DNA of 58,330 nt from Pseudomonadota bacterium (GTDB taxonomy: Bacteria > Pseudomonadota > Gammaproteobacteria > Burkholderiales > Burkholderiaceae_F). The notes beneath the pieces were generated by a model. That model worked only from the letters and a program-made list of their open reading frames with translations. It had not been told where the DNA came from and made no database searches. The stretch lies in contig JAKOQB010000208.1 of NCBI GenBank assembly GCA_029778535.1, positions 1 to 58,330 of the forward strand, given 5' to 3'. Made by a program: the position numbers and the translations under genes. Shown here in pieces: positions 11,913 to 20,448 of this stretch (position 1 is its first letter; each line of letters starts with the position of its first letter).

Positions 11913-12215
11913 ATGAAATTCGCGCTCGATCCCGCTTTCCTGTTGAGCGTCGCAGCGATCCTCGTGATGCTCTACTGCACGCACCTCGTCTATCAACTGC
12001 GCACGACGATGCCCGGCGGCATCGTCGGCCGGACCTGGAGCACGGTGGTGGCGCTGGTGACGCTGTTCGCGCTCGGCTATCTCGTCACGCCGTACTTCCG
12101 CTTCATTCCGGCGGATCTCGTGAACCTGATCGTCGCGCTGATCTTCCTGTTCGGCGCGATCTACGTCGTGATCACCGTGAAGCTGATCCACCGCATCATC
12201 GAGGAACTGACCTGA
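11913..12215 (+). CDS. Small membrane protein, unknown function
   Basis: A 100-residue protein with three hydrophobic helices at about 8-27, 43-60 and 70-93, and few charged residues except at the end (KLIHRIIEELT). I do not recognise a family. The next gene starts 4 bp later, so the two are probably cotranscribed. The 165-bp leader (11748-11912) ends with a start context lacking a strong ribosome binding site. Confidence 0.75.
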   Translation: MKFALDPAFLLSVAAILVMLYCTHLVYQLRTTMPGGIVGRTWSTVVALVTLFALGYLVTPYFRFIPADLVNLIVALIFLFGAIYVVITVKLIHRIIEELT

Positions 12216-12219
12216 CGTC

Positions 12220-12693
12220 ATGGACGCGAACGCGGTCTACGCCCGGACTGCCCGGGGCGAAGAAGAGGTCCGCACGCGCGCCAATCAGCTGCGCGCGGTG
12301 CAGCGGCAGGCGCTCATCCTCATCGACGGCCGCTCGCCGCTGACCGGCGTCCTCGACCGCTGGGGGTCGCTCACCGGACTGCTGGACGCCCTGCTGTTCC
12401 TCGTCGACAACGGCTTCATCGCCCCGCTCACGTCACCCGGCAGCGCTGCCGCGAGCCCGGTGAACGGGACGACGAACGCCGACCAGGTGCGCGCCCTGCT
12501 GCTGGGGCTGGTCGAGTCGCTGGTGCCGAGCGGCAACGCGCGGATGGTCGCCAGGCTGAGGGACGCGCCCGGCTCCCACGACGGACTGCAGGCCGCCGTC
12601 GACAGCTGCTACAAGCTGATGCGGCTGACCGTCGATGAGGATCTGGCGGAGAAATTCGTCAGCCGCGCGCGCGGCGTGCTGCAGCGGAGCTAG
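12220..12693 (+). CDS. Conserved hypothetical soluble protein
   Basis: A 157-residue protein with an N-terminal segment resembling a short helical module seen in betaproteobacterial proteins of unknown function ([26 protein letters not shown]). A low-complexity Ala/Ser/Pro linker near residues 72-85 and a helical C-terminal half follow. No catalytic motif is visible. It is translationally close to the upstream membrane protein. Its TAG stop overlaps the moaC stop on the other strand. Confidence 0.7.
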   Translation: MDANAVYARTARGEEEVRTRANQLRAVQRQALILIDGRSPLTGVLDRWGSLTGLLDALLFLVDNGFIAPLTSPGSAAASPVNGTTNADQVRALLLGLVESLVPSGNARMVARLRDAPGSHDGLQAAVDSCYKLMRLTVDEDLAEKFVSRARGVLQRS

Positions 12694-13175
12694 GGCAGCG
12701 GCGGCGCCACGTAGCTGCCGCTCTTGCCGCCGTGCTTCTCCAGCAGGCGCACGTCCTCGATCACCATGCCGCGGTCGACCGCCTTGCACATGTCGTAGAT
12801 CGTGAGCAGGCCGATCTGCACCGCGGTCAGCGCTTCCATTTCCACGCCGGTCTGGCCGCGCGTCTCGACCTGCGCGCGGCACTCGACGCGACTCGACGCG
12901 GTGTCGACGTGAAAGTCGACCGCGATGCGGGTGATCGCCAGCGGGTGACACAGCGGAATCAGCTCGGAGGTCTTCTTCGCGGCCTGGATCGCGGCGATGC
13001 GCGCCACGCCGAGCACGTCGCCCTTCTTAGACGAGCCGCTGCGGACGAGATCCAGCGTCATCGGCTGCATGCGGATCGCGCCCGTGGCCACGGCCACTCG
13101 ATGCGTGACCGCCTTGTCGCCGACATCGACCATGTGCGCCTGCCCGGCGTCGTCGAAATGCGTGAAGGAAGTCAT
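12690..13175 (-). CDS. moaC: Cyclic pyranopterin monophosphate synthase
   Basis: MoaC converts 3',8-cyclo-7,8-dihydro-GTP to cyclic pyranopterin monophosphate in molybdenum cofactor synthesis. The 161-residue length equals E. coli MoaC. Motifs include [64 protein letters not shown] and EKHGGKSG with catalytic Lys residues. ATG 13175 gives the standard N terminus [18 protein letters not shown]. No other moa gene is present here. The molybdenum hydroxylase at 19967-22668 would use the product. Confidence 0.96.
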   Translation of the reverse strand: MTSFTHFDDAGQAHMVDVGDKAVTHRVAVATGAIRMQPMTLDLVRSGSSKKGDVLGVARIAAIQAAKKTSELIPLCHPLAITRIAVDFHVDTASSRVECRAQVETRGQTGVEMEALTAVQIGLLTIYDMCKAVDRGMVIEDVRLLEKHGGKSGSYVAPPLP

Positions 13176-13268
13176 ATCACTGTCGGTTACAACGATGTCC
13201 GGGGAACGATCCCGCCGGCTGACTATCATACGAGCCGTACCGCCGTCGCGCCGCCCGGCGCCAGTGCC

Positions 13269-14819
13269 GTGCCGAATCTCGCCTCCCGCTTTCTGTCGCT
13301 CGCGCTCACCGCCGCGCTGACCGCGCAGCCGGCCGCGATTCCGGTCGTGCGCGCGCAGTCGCAGGACCTGCCTTCGCTCGGCGACGCGGGCGGCGACGAT
13401 CTGTCGCCCGGCAACGAGCGCCGGCTCGGCGAGGCGATCATGCGCGAGGTGCGGCGCGACCCGGACTACATGGACGATCCGGACTCGACCGAGTACCTGA
13501 ACAACCTCGGCTTCAAGCTGGTCGCGGCCAGCCCCGCGCGCTACACCGACTTCGGCTTCTTCCTCGTGCGCGACCCGATGATGAACGCTTTCGCGCTGCC
13601 GGGCGGCTTCATCGGCGTGCACAGCGGCCTGGTCCTCACCGCGCAGAGCGAATCGGAACTGGCCGCGGTGCTGGCGCACGAGATCGGCCACGTGTCGCAG
13701 CGGCACATCGCACGCATGATCGCCAAGCAGCGCGACAGCGGGCTGATCGCGATCGGCGCGCTGCTGCTCGCCATCCTGGCGTCGCGCAGCGGCTCCTCGA
13801 GCAGCGGCCAGATGACCGAGGCGGCAATCGCGGCCGGCCAGGCTGCCGCGATCCAGCAGCAGCTGAATTTCTCGCGCGAGAACGAGCGCGAGGCCGATCG
13901 CGTCGGCTTCCAGATCCTGAACGACGCCGGCTTCGACGTGACCGCGATGGCATCCTTCTTCACCCGCCTGCAGCAGGGCTCGCGCATCTACGAGAGCGCC
14001 GCGCCGGCGTACCTGCGCACGCACCCGCTGACGGTCGAGCGGATCGCCGACATCCAGACCCGCGTGCGCGAGCTTAAGCCGCACCCGCATCCAGACAGCC
14101 TCGACTTCCAGCTGGTGCGGGCGCGGCTGCGCGTGCTGCAGGACGATTCGGTGCAGGGCGCGCGCGATGCGCTCGACTACTTCAAGGGCCAGCTCAAGAA
14201 CCACAGCACGCCGTCGGAGGCGGCCGCCAACTACGGCGCCGCGGTGGCGGCGCTGAAGCTGAACCAGCCGGCAGTGGCGGTCGAGTACGCGCAGACCGCA
14301 CGCAAGCTCGCACGCACGCCGTCGGCGATGCTGGACAAGATCGTGGCCGACGCGCGCTACGCCGCGGCGCAGTCCGACGCCGAACGGGCCGACGCGGTGC
14401 GAGTGGCGCGCGACGCGACCGTGCGGTTCCCGATTTCGCGCCTGACCGCGATCAATTACGCCGACCTGCTGCAGAAGAGCGGCCAGCACGAAGCCGCGGT
14501 CGCATACCTGCGCGAGCAGCTCGCGCTGCCGAAGAGCGAGCCGCAGTACTACGAGCTGCTCGCGCGCAGCTACGCCGCGCTCGACCGCAAGGCGCTGCAG
14601 CATCAGGCCACCGCCGAGATGTACCTGCTGCAGGGCTCATTGCCGGGGGCGATCGACCAGTTGCAGTCGGCGCGCAAGGCCAACGACGCCGATTTCTACG
14701 TGATGTCCGAAATCGACGCACGCCTGCGCCAGCTCACGCAGAAGTTGCGCGAGCAGCGCGAAGAGCTTGCCAAGAGCGGCCGCGCGCCCCCGCCCGAGGA
14801 CAACGGCAAGCGGCGTTAG
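13269..14819 (+). CDS. BepA-like periplasmic M48 metalloprotease with TPRs
   Basis: A 516-residue exported protein resembling BepA/YfgC, which assists or degrades outer-membrane proteins such as LptD. GTG 13269 gives a signal peptide of about 30 residues ending PVVRAQ. The zinc motif HEIGH lies near residue 138, and the third ligand is in [10 protein letters not shown]. The gluzincin core is followed by a helical repeat region (about 300-490) consistent with TPRs, ending in a charged tail. No clear ribosome binding site precedes the GTG, so the exact start is uncertain. It is divergent from moaC. Confidence 0.9.
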   Translation: MPNLASRFLSLALTAALTAQPAAIPVVRAQSQDLPSLGDAGGDDLSPGNERRLGEAIMREVRRDPDYMDDPDSTEYLNNLGFKLVAASPARYTDFGFFLVRDPMMNAFALPGGFIGVHSGLVLTAQSESELAAVLAHEIGHVSQRHIARMIAKQRDSGLIAIGALLLAILASRSGSSSSGQMTEAAIAAGQAAAIQQQLNFSRENEREADRVGFQILNDAGFDVTAMASFFTRLQQGSRIYESAAPAYLRTHPLTVERIADIQTRVRELKPHPHPDSLDFQLVRARLRVLQDDSVQGARDALDYFKGQLKNHSTPSEAAANYGAAVAALKLNQPAVAVEYAQTARKLARTPSAMLDKIVADARYAAAQSDAERADAVRVARDATVRFPISRLTAINYADLLQKSGQHEAAVAYLREQLALPKSEPQYYELLARSYAALDRKALQHQATAEMYLLQGSLPGAIDQLQSARKANDADFYVMSEIDARLRQLTQKLREQREELAKSGRAPPPEDNGKRR

Positions 14820-14943
14820 CCCCGCGCCGGGCGCGGGATTCCTGCACCCGCGACCCGAAATGTCCTTACCGCCCGCCGTCAGGCGCGCGCGCTCCGGATC
14901 GGCGAAAATCGCGGCTGCAGAAAGAATTCCGCGCCGCCCCTCC

Positions 14944-16038
14944 ATGGACGCCACCGTGAAAGAACCGCAGGCCGGGATCCCCGGCCACCTCGAGGTCAAG
15001 CCGCCGATCGAGACCGACGCCGTGATCATCGGCGCCGGTCCGGTCGGCCTGTTCCAGGTGTTCGAACTCGGCCTGCTCGAGATCAAGGCGCACGTGATCG
15101 ATTCGCTCGCCTACGTCGGCGGCCAGTGCGTCGAGCTGTATCCGGACAAGCCGATCTACGACATCCCCGCGGTGCCGGTGTGCACCGGGCAGGAGCTGAC
15201 CGACAGCCTGCTCAAACAGATCGCCCCGTTCGGCGCCGAGTTCCATCTCGGCCAGGAAGTCACCCACCTGCAGCGGCAGGACGACGGCCGCTTCTACGTG
15301 CAGACCACCGTCGGCACGAGCTTCCTGACCAGGACCGTGTTCATCGCGGCCGGCGTCGGCAGCTTCCAGCCGCGCACGCTGAGGATCGACGGCATCGACC
15401 GGTTCGAAGGCCGGCAGCTCTTCTATCGCGTCAAGGACCCGATCCAGTTCCACGGCAAGAACCTGGTGATTTGCGGCGGCGGCGACTCCGCGCTCGACTG
15501 GGCGCTGGCGCTGGCAGGCAAGGCCGAAAGCGTGGTCCTGGTGCACCGGCGCGATGGCTTCCGCGCGGCGCCGGCGTCGGTGGCGAAGATGCGCGCACTG
15601 TGCGAGGCACTCGAGATGCAGTTCCTGGTCGGCCAGGTCACGGGCTACGACGAATCGCACGACCGCATGACCGCAGTGCGCGTCACTTCGCTCGACGGCG
15701 TCACGCGCAAGGTGCCGCTCGACGCGCTGCTGGTGTTCTTCGGCCTGTCGCCGAAGCTCGGACCGATCGCGCACTGGGGGCTCGACATCGAGCGCAAGCA
15801 GGTGGTGGTCGACACGGAGAAGTTCGAGACCAGCGTGCCCGGCATCTTCGCGATCGGCGACATCAACACCTATCCGGGCAAGAAGAAGCTGATCCTGTCG
15901 GGCTTCCACGAAGCAGCGCTGGCTGCGTTCGGCGCCGCGAAGTACGTGTACCCCGACAAGAAGATCCACCTGCAGTACACGACCACGAGTCCCAAGTTGC
16001 ACAAGGTGCTCGGGGTCGAGACGCCGGTGTTCGACTGA
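14944..16038 (+). CDS. Ferredoxin--NADP(+) reductase, thioredoxin-reductase type
   Basis: A 364-residue flavoprotein with two nucleotide-binding domains. The FAD motif is [20 protein letters not shown] near residue 28, followed by [20 protein letters not shown]. The NADPH motif is [18 protein letters not shown] near 175, and [29 protein letters not shown] closes the FAD site. The CxxC pair of true thioredoxin reductases is absent, which fits the FNR branch. It exchanges electrons between NADPH and ferredoxin or flavodoxin. ATG 14944 is preferred because the frame upstream has no homology-like sequence. Confidence 0.92.
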   Translation: MDATVKEPQAGIPGHLEVKPPIETDAVIIGAGPVGLFQVFELGLLEIKAHVIDSLAYVGGQCVELYPDKPIYDIPAVPVCTGQELTDSLLKQIAPFGAEFHLGQEVTHLQRQDDGRFYVQTTVGTSFLTRTVFIAAGVGSFQPRTLRIDGIDRFEGRQLFYRVKDPIQFHGKNLVICGGGDSALDWALALAGKAESVVLVHRRDGFRAAPASVAKMRALCEALEMQFLVGQVTGYDESHDRMTAVRVTSLDGVTRKVPLDALLVFFGLSPKLGPIAHWGLDIERKQVVVDTEKFETSVPGIFAIGDINTYPGKKKLILSGFHEAALAAFGAAKYVYPDKKIHLQYTTTSPKLHKVLGVETPVFD

Positions 16039-16067
16039 ACCGGGCCCGATCGCCGCGTTGCCTTTTC

Positions 16068-16150
16068 ATTCCCGCGCAAGCGGGAATCCAGCGACGCGCC
16101 CGCTCCGGATGCCCGCTGGAGCCTGCCCTTGACTCCGATCGGGGGCGGGC
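16068..16150. repeat. CCCGCGCAAGCGGG intergenic repeat
   Basis: ATTCCCGC-GCAA-GCGGGAAT (16068-16087) is a perfect hairpin. It is followed by CCCGCTGGAGCCTGCCC ... GGGGGCGGGC. The same two-part layout recurs at 50533-50619. It lies between convergent genes and could block read-through, although no T tract follows either side. Confidence 0.75.
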
Positions 16151-16170
16151 ATGACACGCGCCACCTTCGG

Positions 16171-16743
16171 TCAGGGAAGCGGGACCCGCACGAATCCGTA
16201 GCGCGCTTCGAGCTGGTCGGCGCGCAGCCGCTCGATTCGGCACGGCTCGCCTGCGAGGCGCAGCCGCGCCGGCGCGACGAATCCTTCGTCCTTGCCGTCG
16301 AGCCACCGCTCCAGCCCACGCTCGTTGAGCGGCATGCCGAACGGGTCGGTGACCGCGCGCACGAAGGTCGCGGCGTCGCGGTCGTCGAGCAGCGCGGTGC
16401 CGAGGTCGGTGTCGAGCACGAAGCGGCCATCGTCGAGCAACGCGGCGCCGTTGCAGGTCGTCGGCGCAATCCCGGTGTGCATCGACAGCGCGCCGTGCGC
16501 GTCGATGCGTGCGATCCAGGGCGTCACTTCGAGTTCGACGTAGACGCGCTGCGGGCCGTTCTGAAAGAACCAGCGCCCGCGCTCATCGCACGCGTAGTTG
16601 CGGCCGATGAATTCGCGCAGCGCCGCGTTGCCGATCCGCTCGCCCTTGATGCGCCATTCGCCGCGGGCGGTGAGCCTGAGCCAGCCGAACACCGCCGGCA
16701 CGTTCGGCCATTTGGCAAGCGCCGCCAGAACGCTGTCGTCCAT
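16171..16743 (-). CDS. Conserved uncharacterised protein
   Basis: A 190-residue soluble protein of a family I associate with betaproteobacteria. Recognisable patterns are KWPNVPAVFGWLRLTARGEW, FIGRNYACDERGRWFFQNGP, QRVYVELEVTPWIARI and a C-terminal ARYGFVRVPLP. No catalytic residues can be assigned. It lies 26 bp downstream of purC and is probably cotranscribed with it. Confidence 0.8.
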   Translation of the reverse strand: MDDSVLAALAKWPNVPAVFGWLRLTARGEWRIKGERIGNAALREFIGRNYACDERGRWFFQNGPQRVYVELEVTPWIARIDAHGALSMHTGIAPTTCNGAALLDDGRFVLDTDLGTALLDDRDAATFVRAVTDPFGMPLNERGLERWLDGKDEGFVAPARLRLAGEPCRIERLRADQLEARYGFVRVPLP

Positions 16744-16769
16744 CGCGTCTGCGCTGGGCGCGGTACGAA

Positions 16770-17663
16770 TTAATCCAGGTCGCGGCCGGTCAGCCGCCGC
16801 AGCGCCTCGCGGTACTTCGCCGCCGTCCTGTCGATGACGTCGGCCGGCAGGTCGGGCGGCGGCGGCGCCTTGTTCCACGGCTGAAGCTCGAGCCAGTCGC
16901 GCACGAACTGCTTGTCGAACGAGGGCGGCGAGATGCCGACGCGATACTCGCCGGCGGGCCAGAAGCGCGACGAATCCGCCGTCAGCACTTCGTCCATCAG
17001 CCGCAGCGTGCCGCGGCTGTCGAGGCCGAATTCGAACTTGGTGTCGGCGATGAGGATGCCGCGCGTGGCCGCGTAGTCGGCAGCGGTCTGATACAGCTTC
17101 AGGCTGATCAGTTGGATTTCCTCCGCGAGCGCGGCGCCGACGATCTGCTGCATGCGCGCGAACGGGATGTTTTCGTCGTGCGTGCCGAGCTCGGCCTTGG
17201 TCGCGGGCGTGAAGATCGGCTGCGGCAGCTTTTCAGCCATCCGCAGTCCGGCCGGCAGCGCGATTCCGCACACGCTGCCGCAGCGCTGGTAATCCTTCCA
17301 GCCCGAGCCGATCAGGTAGCCGCGCACCACCGCCTCGACCGGCAGCGGCCGCAGCTTGGTGGCCACCACGGCGCGGCCGCGCACCTGCTCGACCTCGTCG
17401 GCGGCCACCACGCTCTCGGGCGCGATACCGGTCAGGTGATTGGGAACGACCGAGGCCAGCTTGTCGAACCAGAAGTTCGACATCGCATTGAGCACCCGCC
17501 CCTTGTCGGGAATCGGCTGGTTCATCACGACGTCGAACGCGCTCAGCCGATCGGTGGTGACGATCAGCAGCTTGTCGTCGCCGACCGCGTAGGAGTCGCG
17601 CACCTTGCCGCGATACACGAGCGGCAGCGATTTGATCGAGCTTTGCAGCAGGCCGGCGGCCAT
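16770..17663 (-). CDS. purC: SAICAR synthase
   Basis: PurC couples CAIR with aspartate using ATP to make SAICAR in purine synthesis. The 297-residue product, as in yeast-type and betaproteobacterial forms, starts [51 protein letters not shown]. The signatures [23 protein letters not shown] and [13 protein letters not shown] follow; the latter is the C-terminal family pattern. Its product is the substrate of PurB at 7438-8811. Confidence 0.96.
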   Translation of the reverse strand: MAAGLLQSSIKSLPLVYRGKVRDSYAVGDDKLLIVTTDRLSAFDVVMNQPIPDKGRVLNAMSNFWFDKLASVVPNHLTGIAPESVVAADEVEQVRGRAVVATKLRPLPVEAVVRGYLIGSGWKDYQRCGSVCGIALPAGLRMAEKLPQPIFTPATKAELGTHDENIPFARMQQIVGAALAEEIQLISLKLYQTAADYAATRGILIADTKFEFGLDSRGTLRLMDEVLTADSSRFWPAGEYRVGISPPSFDKQFVRDWLELQPWNKAPPPPDLPADVIDRTAAKYREALRRLTGRDLD

Positions 17664-17693
17664 GCGTCCTCCGAACGAGATCCACGAGCGGAC

Positions 17694-17719
17694 GTCGCCC
17701 CGGCCCGCGCCGGGGCGAC
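17694..17719. repeat. Short GTCGCCCCGGC inverted repeat
   Basis: GTCGCCCCGGC-CCGC-GCCGGGGCGAC is an 11-bp perfect stem in the purC/helicase divergent region. It is a short member of the family found at full length at 36505, 43782, 51513 and 53791. Confidence 0.8.
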
Positions 17720-17785
17720 GCGCATGTTAGCGCGCTGCACGCCGGCCACTGTATATTTCGCCAGTATTCCGTCTCGACCGCCGCG

Positions 17786-19819
17786 ATGCCCCTCGACCGT
17801 CAGCCCGCACGCATCGATCCGCTCGCGCATCTGAATCCGCAGCAGCGCGCCGCGGTCGAGCACGGCGCCGAGCCCCTGCTGGTAATCGCCGGCGCGGGCT
17901 CGGGCAAGACCAACACGCTCGCGCATCGCGTCGCAGCGCTGATCCGGCGCGGCGCCGACCCGCGCGCAATCCTGCTGCTGACCTTCTCGCGCCGCGCGGC
18001 GGTCGAAATGACGCGCCGGGTTCAGCAGTACGCGGGCGCGGCCGCGGCCGCGCTCGAATGGGCGGGCACCTTCCACGCGATCGGCGCGCGGCTGATCCGC
18101 GAGTACGCGGCGCGCATCGGTCTGAACCCGGCGTTCACGATCCACGACCGCGAAGACTCGGCCGACCTGATGGCGCTCGCCCGGCACGAACTCGAACTCA
18201 CCGCGACCGACAAGCGCTTTCCGCTGAAGGGCACCTGCCTGGCGATCTATTCGCGCACGATCAACACCGAAGCGTCGCTCGCCGACGTGCTGGCGCAGTC
18301 GTTCCCGTGGTGCGCGGGGTGGGAAGCCGAGCTGCAGAAGCTGTTCGCCGCCTACGTCGCGGCCAAGCAGAAGCAGAGCGTGCTCGACTACGACGACCTG
18401 CTGCTGTACTGGGCATCGATGATGGAAGAGCCCGCGATCGCGGCGGAGATTTCCGCGCGCTTCGCGCACGTGCTGGTCGATGAATACCAGGACACCAACC
18501 GCTTGCAGGCGTCGGTGCTGCTGCGGCTCGCGCCCGACGGGCGCGGGCTGACCGTGGTCGGCGACGACGCGCAGTCGATCTACGCATTCCGCGGCGCGAC
18601 CGTGCGCAACATCCTCGAATTCCCGCAGCGCTTCGCGCCTGCAGCCACGCTCGTCGCGCTGGAACAGAACTACCGCTCCACCCAGTCGATCCTCGATGCG
18701 GCCAACGCGGTGATCGGGCTGGCCGTCGAGCGATTCACGAAGAATCTCTACACCGAGCGCGGCGCCGGCGCGCGGCCGCGGCTGGTCACCGTCGCCGACG
18801 AGGCCGTGCAGGCGCGCTACGTGGCCGACCACGTGCTGGCGCAGCGCGAGGAAGGCGTGGCGCTGCGCGCGCAGGCGGTGCTGTTCCGCGCCTCGCACCA
18901 CAGCCTGCAGCTCGAACTGGAACTCGCGCGACGCAACGTGCCGTTCGTGAAGTTCGGCGGGCTGAAATTCCTCGAAGCCGCGCACGTGAAGGACCTGCTC
19001 GCGTGCCTGCGCTGGGCGGAGAACCCGCGCGACCGCGTCGCGGGCTTTCGCGTGCTGCTGCTGCTGCCGGGCGTGGGGCCGAAGACGGCGGCGCGCGCGC
19101 TCGACGCGATCGCGGCGGCGGCCGACCCGGTCGATGCGCTCGCGCGTTTCACCCCGCCGCCCGCGTGCGCGGACGGCTGGCGCGCGCTCGTGGGGTTGAT
19201 CCGCACGCGCGCCGCATGGCCGGCGGAAATCGCCCGCGCGCGTGCATGGTACGAGCCGCATCTGGCGCGTCTGCACGACAACGCGGACGCGCGGCTCGCC
19301 GATCTGGTCGCGCTGGAAAACCTCGCCGGCAGCTATCCGACGCGCGAGCGCTTCCTGACGGAACTGACGCTCGATCCGCCCGGCGCCACCAGCGACGAGG
19401 CCGGCCCGCCGCTCGCCGACGAGGACTACCTGATCCTGTCGACGATCCACTCGGCCAAGGGCCAGGAGTGGAACGCGGTGTACGTGCTGAACGCCGTCGA
19501 CGGCTGCATCCCGTCGGATCTGGCGACCGGCACGCCGCAGGAGATCGAGGAAGAGCGCCGCCTGCTCTACGTCGCGCTGACCCGCGCGAAGGATCATCTG
19601 CACGTGCTCGCGCCGCAGCGCTTCTACGTGCACCAGCAATCCGCCGGCGGCGACCGCCACGTCTACGCGTCGCGCACGCGGTTCATACCGCGCGAGCTGG
19701 AGGCGCTGTTCGATTGCGGTGCATGGCCGCTCGGAACGGGACCCGCCGCCGGTTGCGCGGCGGCGTCGCCGAAACCGGCGATCGACCTGGCAGCGCGCAT
19801 GCGCGAGATGTGGCGCTGA
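17786..19819 (+). CDS. UvrD/Rep-family ATP-dependent DNA helicase
   Basis: A 677-residue superfamily 1A 3'-5' helicase. All main motifs are visible: the Q motif LNPQQRAAVEHG at about residue 14, Walker A GAGSGKTNT near 37, DEYQDTNRLQ (motif II) near 232, GDDAQSIYAFRGAT (III), ALEQNYRSTQSI (IV), STIHSAKGQEWNAVYV (V) and LLYVALTRAKDHL (VI). It lacks the extended C-terminal region of UvrD, so it is a shorter relative. The likely role is in DNA repair or clearing replication blocks. TATATT at 17752-17757 may be its -10. Confidence 0.93.
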   Translation: MPLDRQPARIDPLAHLNPQQRAAVEHGAEPLLVIAGAGSGKTNTLAHRVAALIRRGADPRAILLLTFSRRAAVEMTRRVQQYAGAAAAALEWAGTFHAIGARLIREYAARIGLNPAFTIHDREDSADLMALARHELELTATDKRFPLKGTCLAIYSRTINTEASLADVLAQSFPWCAGWEAELQKLFAAYVAAKQKQSVLDYDDLLLYWASMMEEPAIAAEISARFAHVLVDEYQDTNRLQASVLLRLAPDGRGLTVVGDDAQSIYAFRGATVRNILEFPQRFAPAATLVALEQNYRSTQSILDAANAVIGLAVERFTKNLYTERGAGARPRLVTVADEAVQARYVADHVLAQREEGVALRAQAVLFRASHHSLQLELELARRNVPFVKFGGLKFLEAAHVKDLLACLRWAENPRDRVAGFRVLLLLPGVGPKTAARALDAIAAAADPVDALARFTPPPACADGWRALVGLIRTRAAWPAEIARARAWYEPHLARLHDNADARLADLVALENLAGSYPTRERFLTELTLDPPGATSDEAGPPLADEDYLILSTIHSAKGQEWNAVYVLNAVDGCIPSDLATGTPQEIEEERRLLYVALTRAKDHLHVLAPQRFYVHQQSAGGDRHVYASRTRFIPRELEALFDCGAWPLGTGPAAGCAAASPKPAIDLAARMREMWR

Positions 19820-19966
19820 CGACCGCGGGGAACGGCGGGACATCGCCGATCCTTGCGAAATCGCATCACGCGCCACCGATCAGCGACGAAGATCGCCCAC
19901 GTGCGGGCCGGACGCGGAACTTCCGCGCCGAAGCAGGCTCGATCGGTCGATCACCGGAGGCAACCC

Positions 19967-20437
19967 ATGCTGGAACTGAACGTCAACGGCACTGCTTACC
20001 GCATCGACGTCGAACCCGAGATGCCGCTGCTGTGGGTGCTGCGCGATCACCTGAGCCTGCACGGCACCAAGTACGGTTGCGGGATTTCCGCGTGCGGCGC
20101 GTGCACGGTGCATGTCGACGGTGGCGCGATGCGCTCGTGCACGTTGCCGGCGTCGGCCGCGGTCGGCAAGAAGATCGTAACGATCGAGGGCCTGTCGAAG
20201 GACGGCATGCACCGCATCCAGCAGGCCTGGATCGATCATGAGGTGCCGCAATGCGGCTACTGCCAGACGGGGATGATCATGTCGGCCGCCGCGCTGCTCG
20301 CGCAGCATCCGCAGCCGTCGGATGCCGACATCGGCGCCGCGATGACGAACCTGTGCCGCTGCGGCACGTACGCGCGCGTCCGGCGGGCGATCCACGCGCT
20401 CGCCGCTCCCGCTGCGCCGACCGGCCGCAAATCCTGA
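19967..20437 (+). CDS. Molybdenum hydroxylase 2Fe-2S subunit (IorA type)
   Basis: A 156-residue electron-transfer subunit with two 2Fe-2S sites: a plant-ferredoxin set [13 protein letters not shown]...SC near residues 38-60, and a helical set CGYCQTGM...CRCGTY near 98-135. It resembles the alpha subunit of isoquinoline 1-oxidoreductase and related aldehyde oxidases. ATG 19967 has GGAGG 6 bp upstream. The large subunit follows after 11 bp, also with a strong GAGGAGG. No FAD subunit gene is adjacent. Confidence 0.93.
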   Translation: MLELNVNGTAYRIDVEPEMPLLWVLRDHLSLHGTKYGCGISACGACTVHVDGGAMRSCTLPASAAVGKKIVTIEGLSKDGMHRIQQAWIDHEVPQCGYCQTGMIMSAAALLAQHPQPSDADIGAAMTNLCRCGTYARVRRAIHALAAPAAPTGRKS

Positions 20438-20448
20438 GGAGGATCGCC

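Noticed and set aside
12732..14819. A longer BepA-like protein starting inside moaC
   Set aside because: The first part is antisense to moaC and has no family match; GTG 13269 leads directly into a signal peptide.
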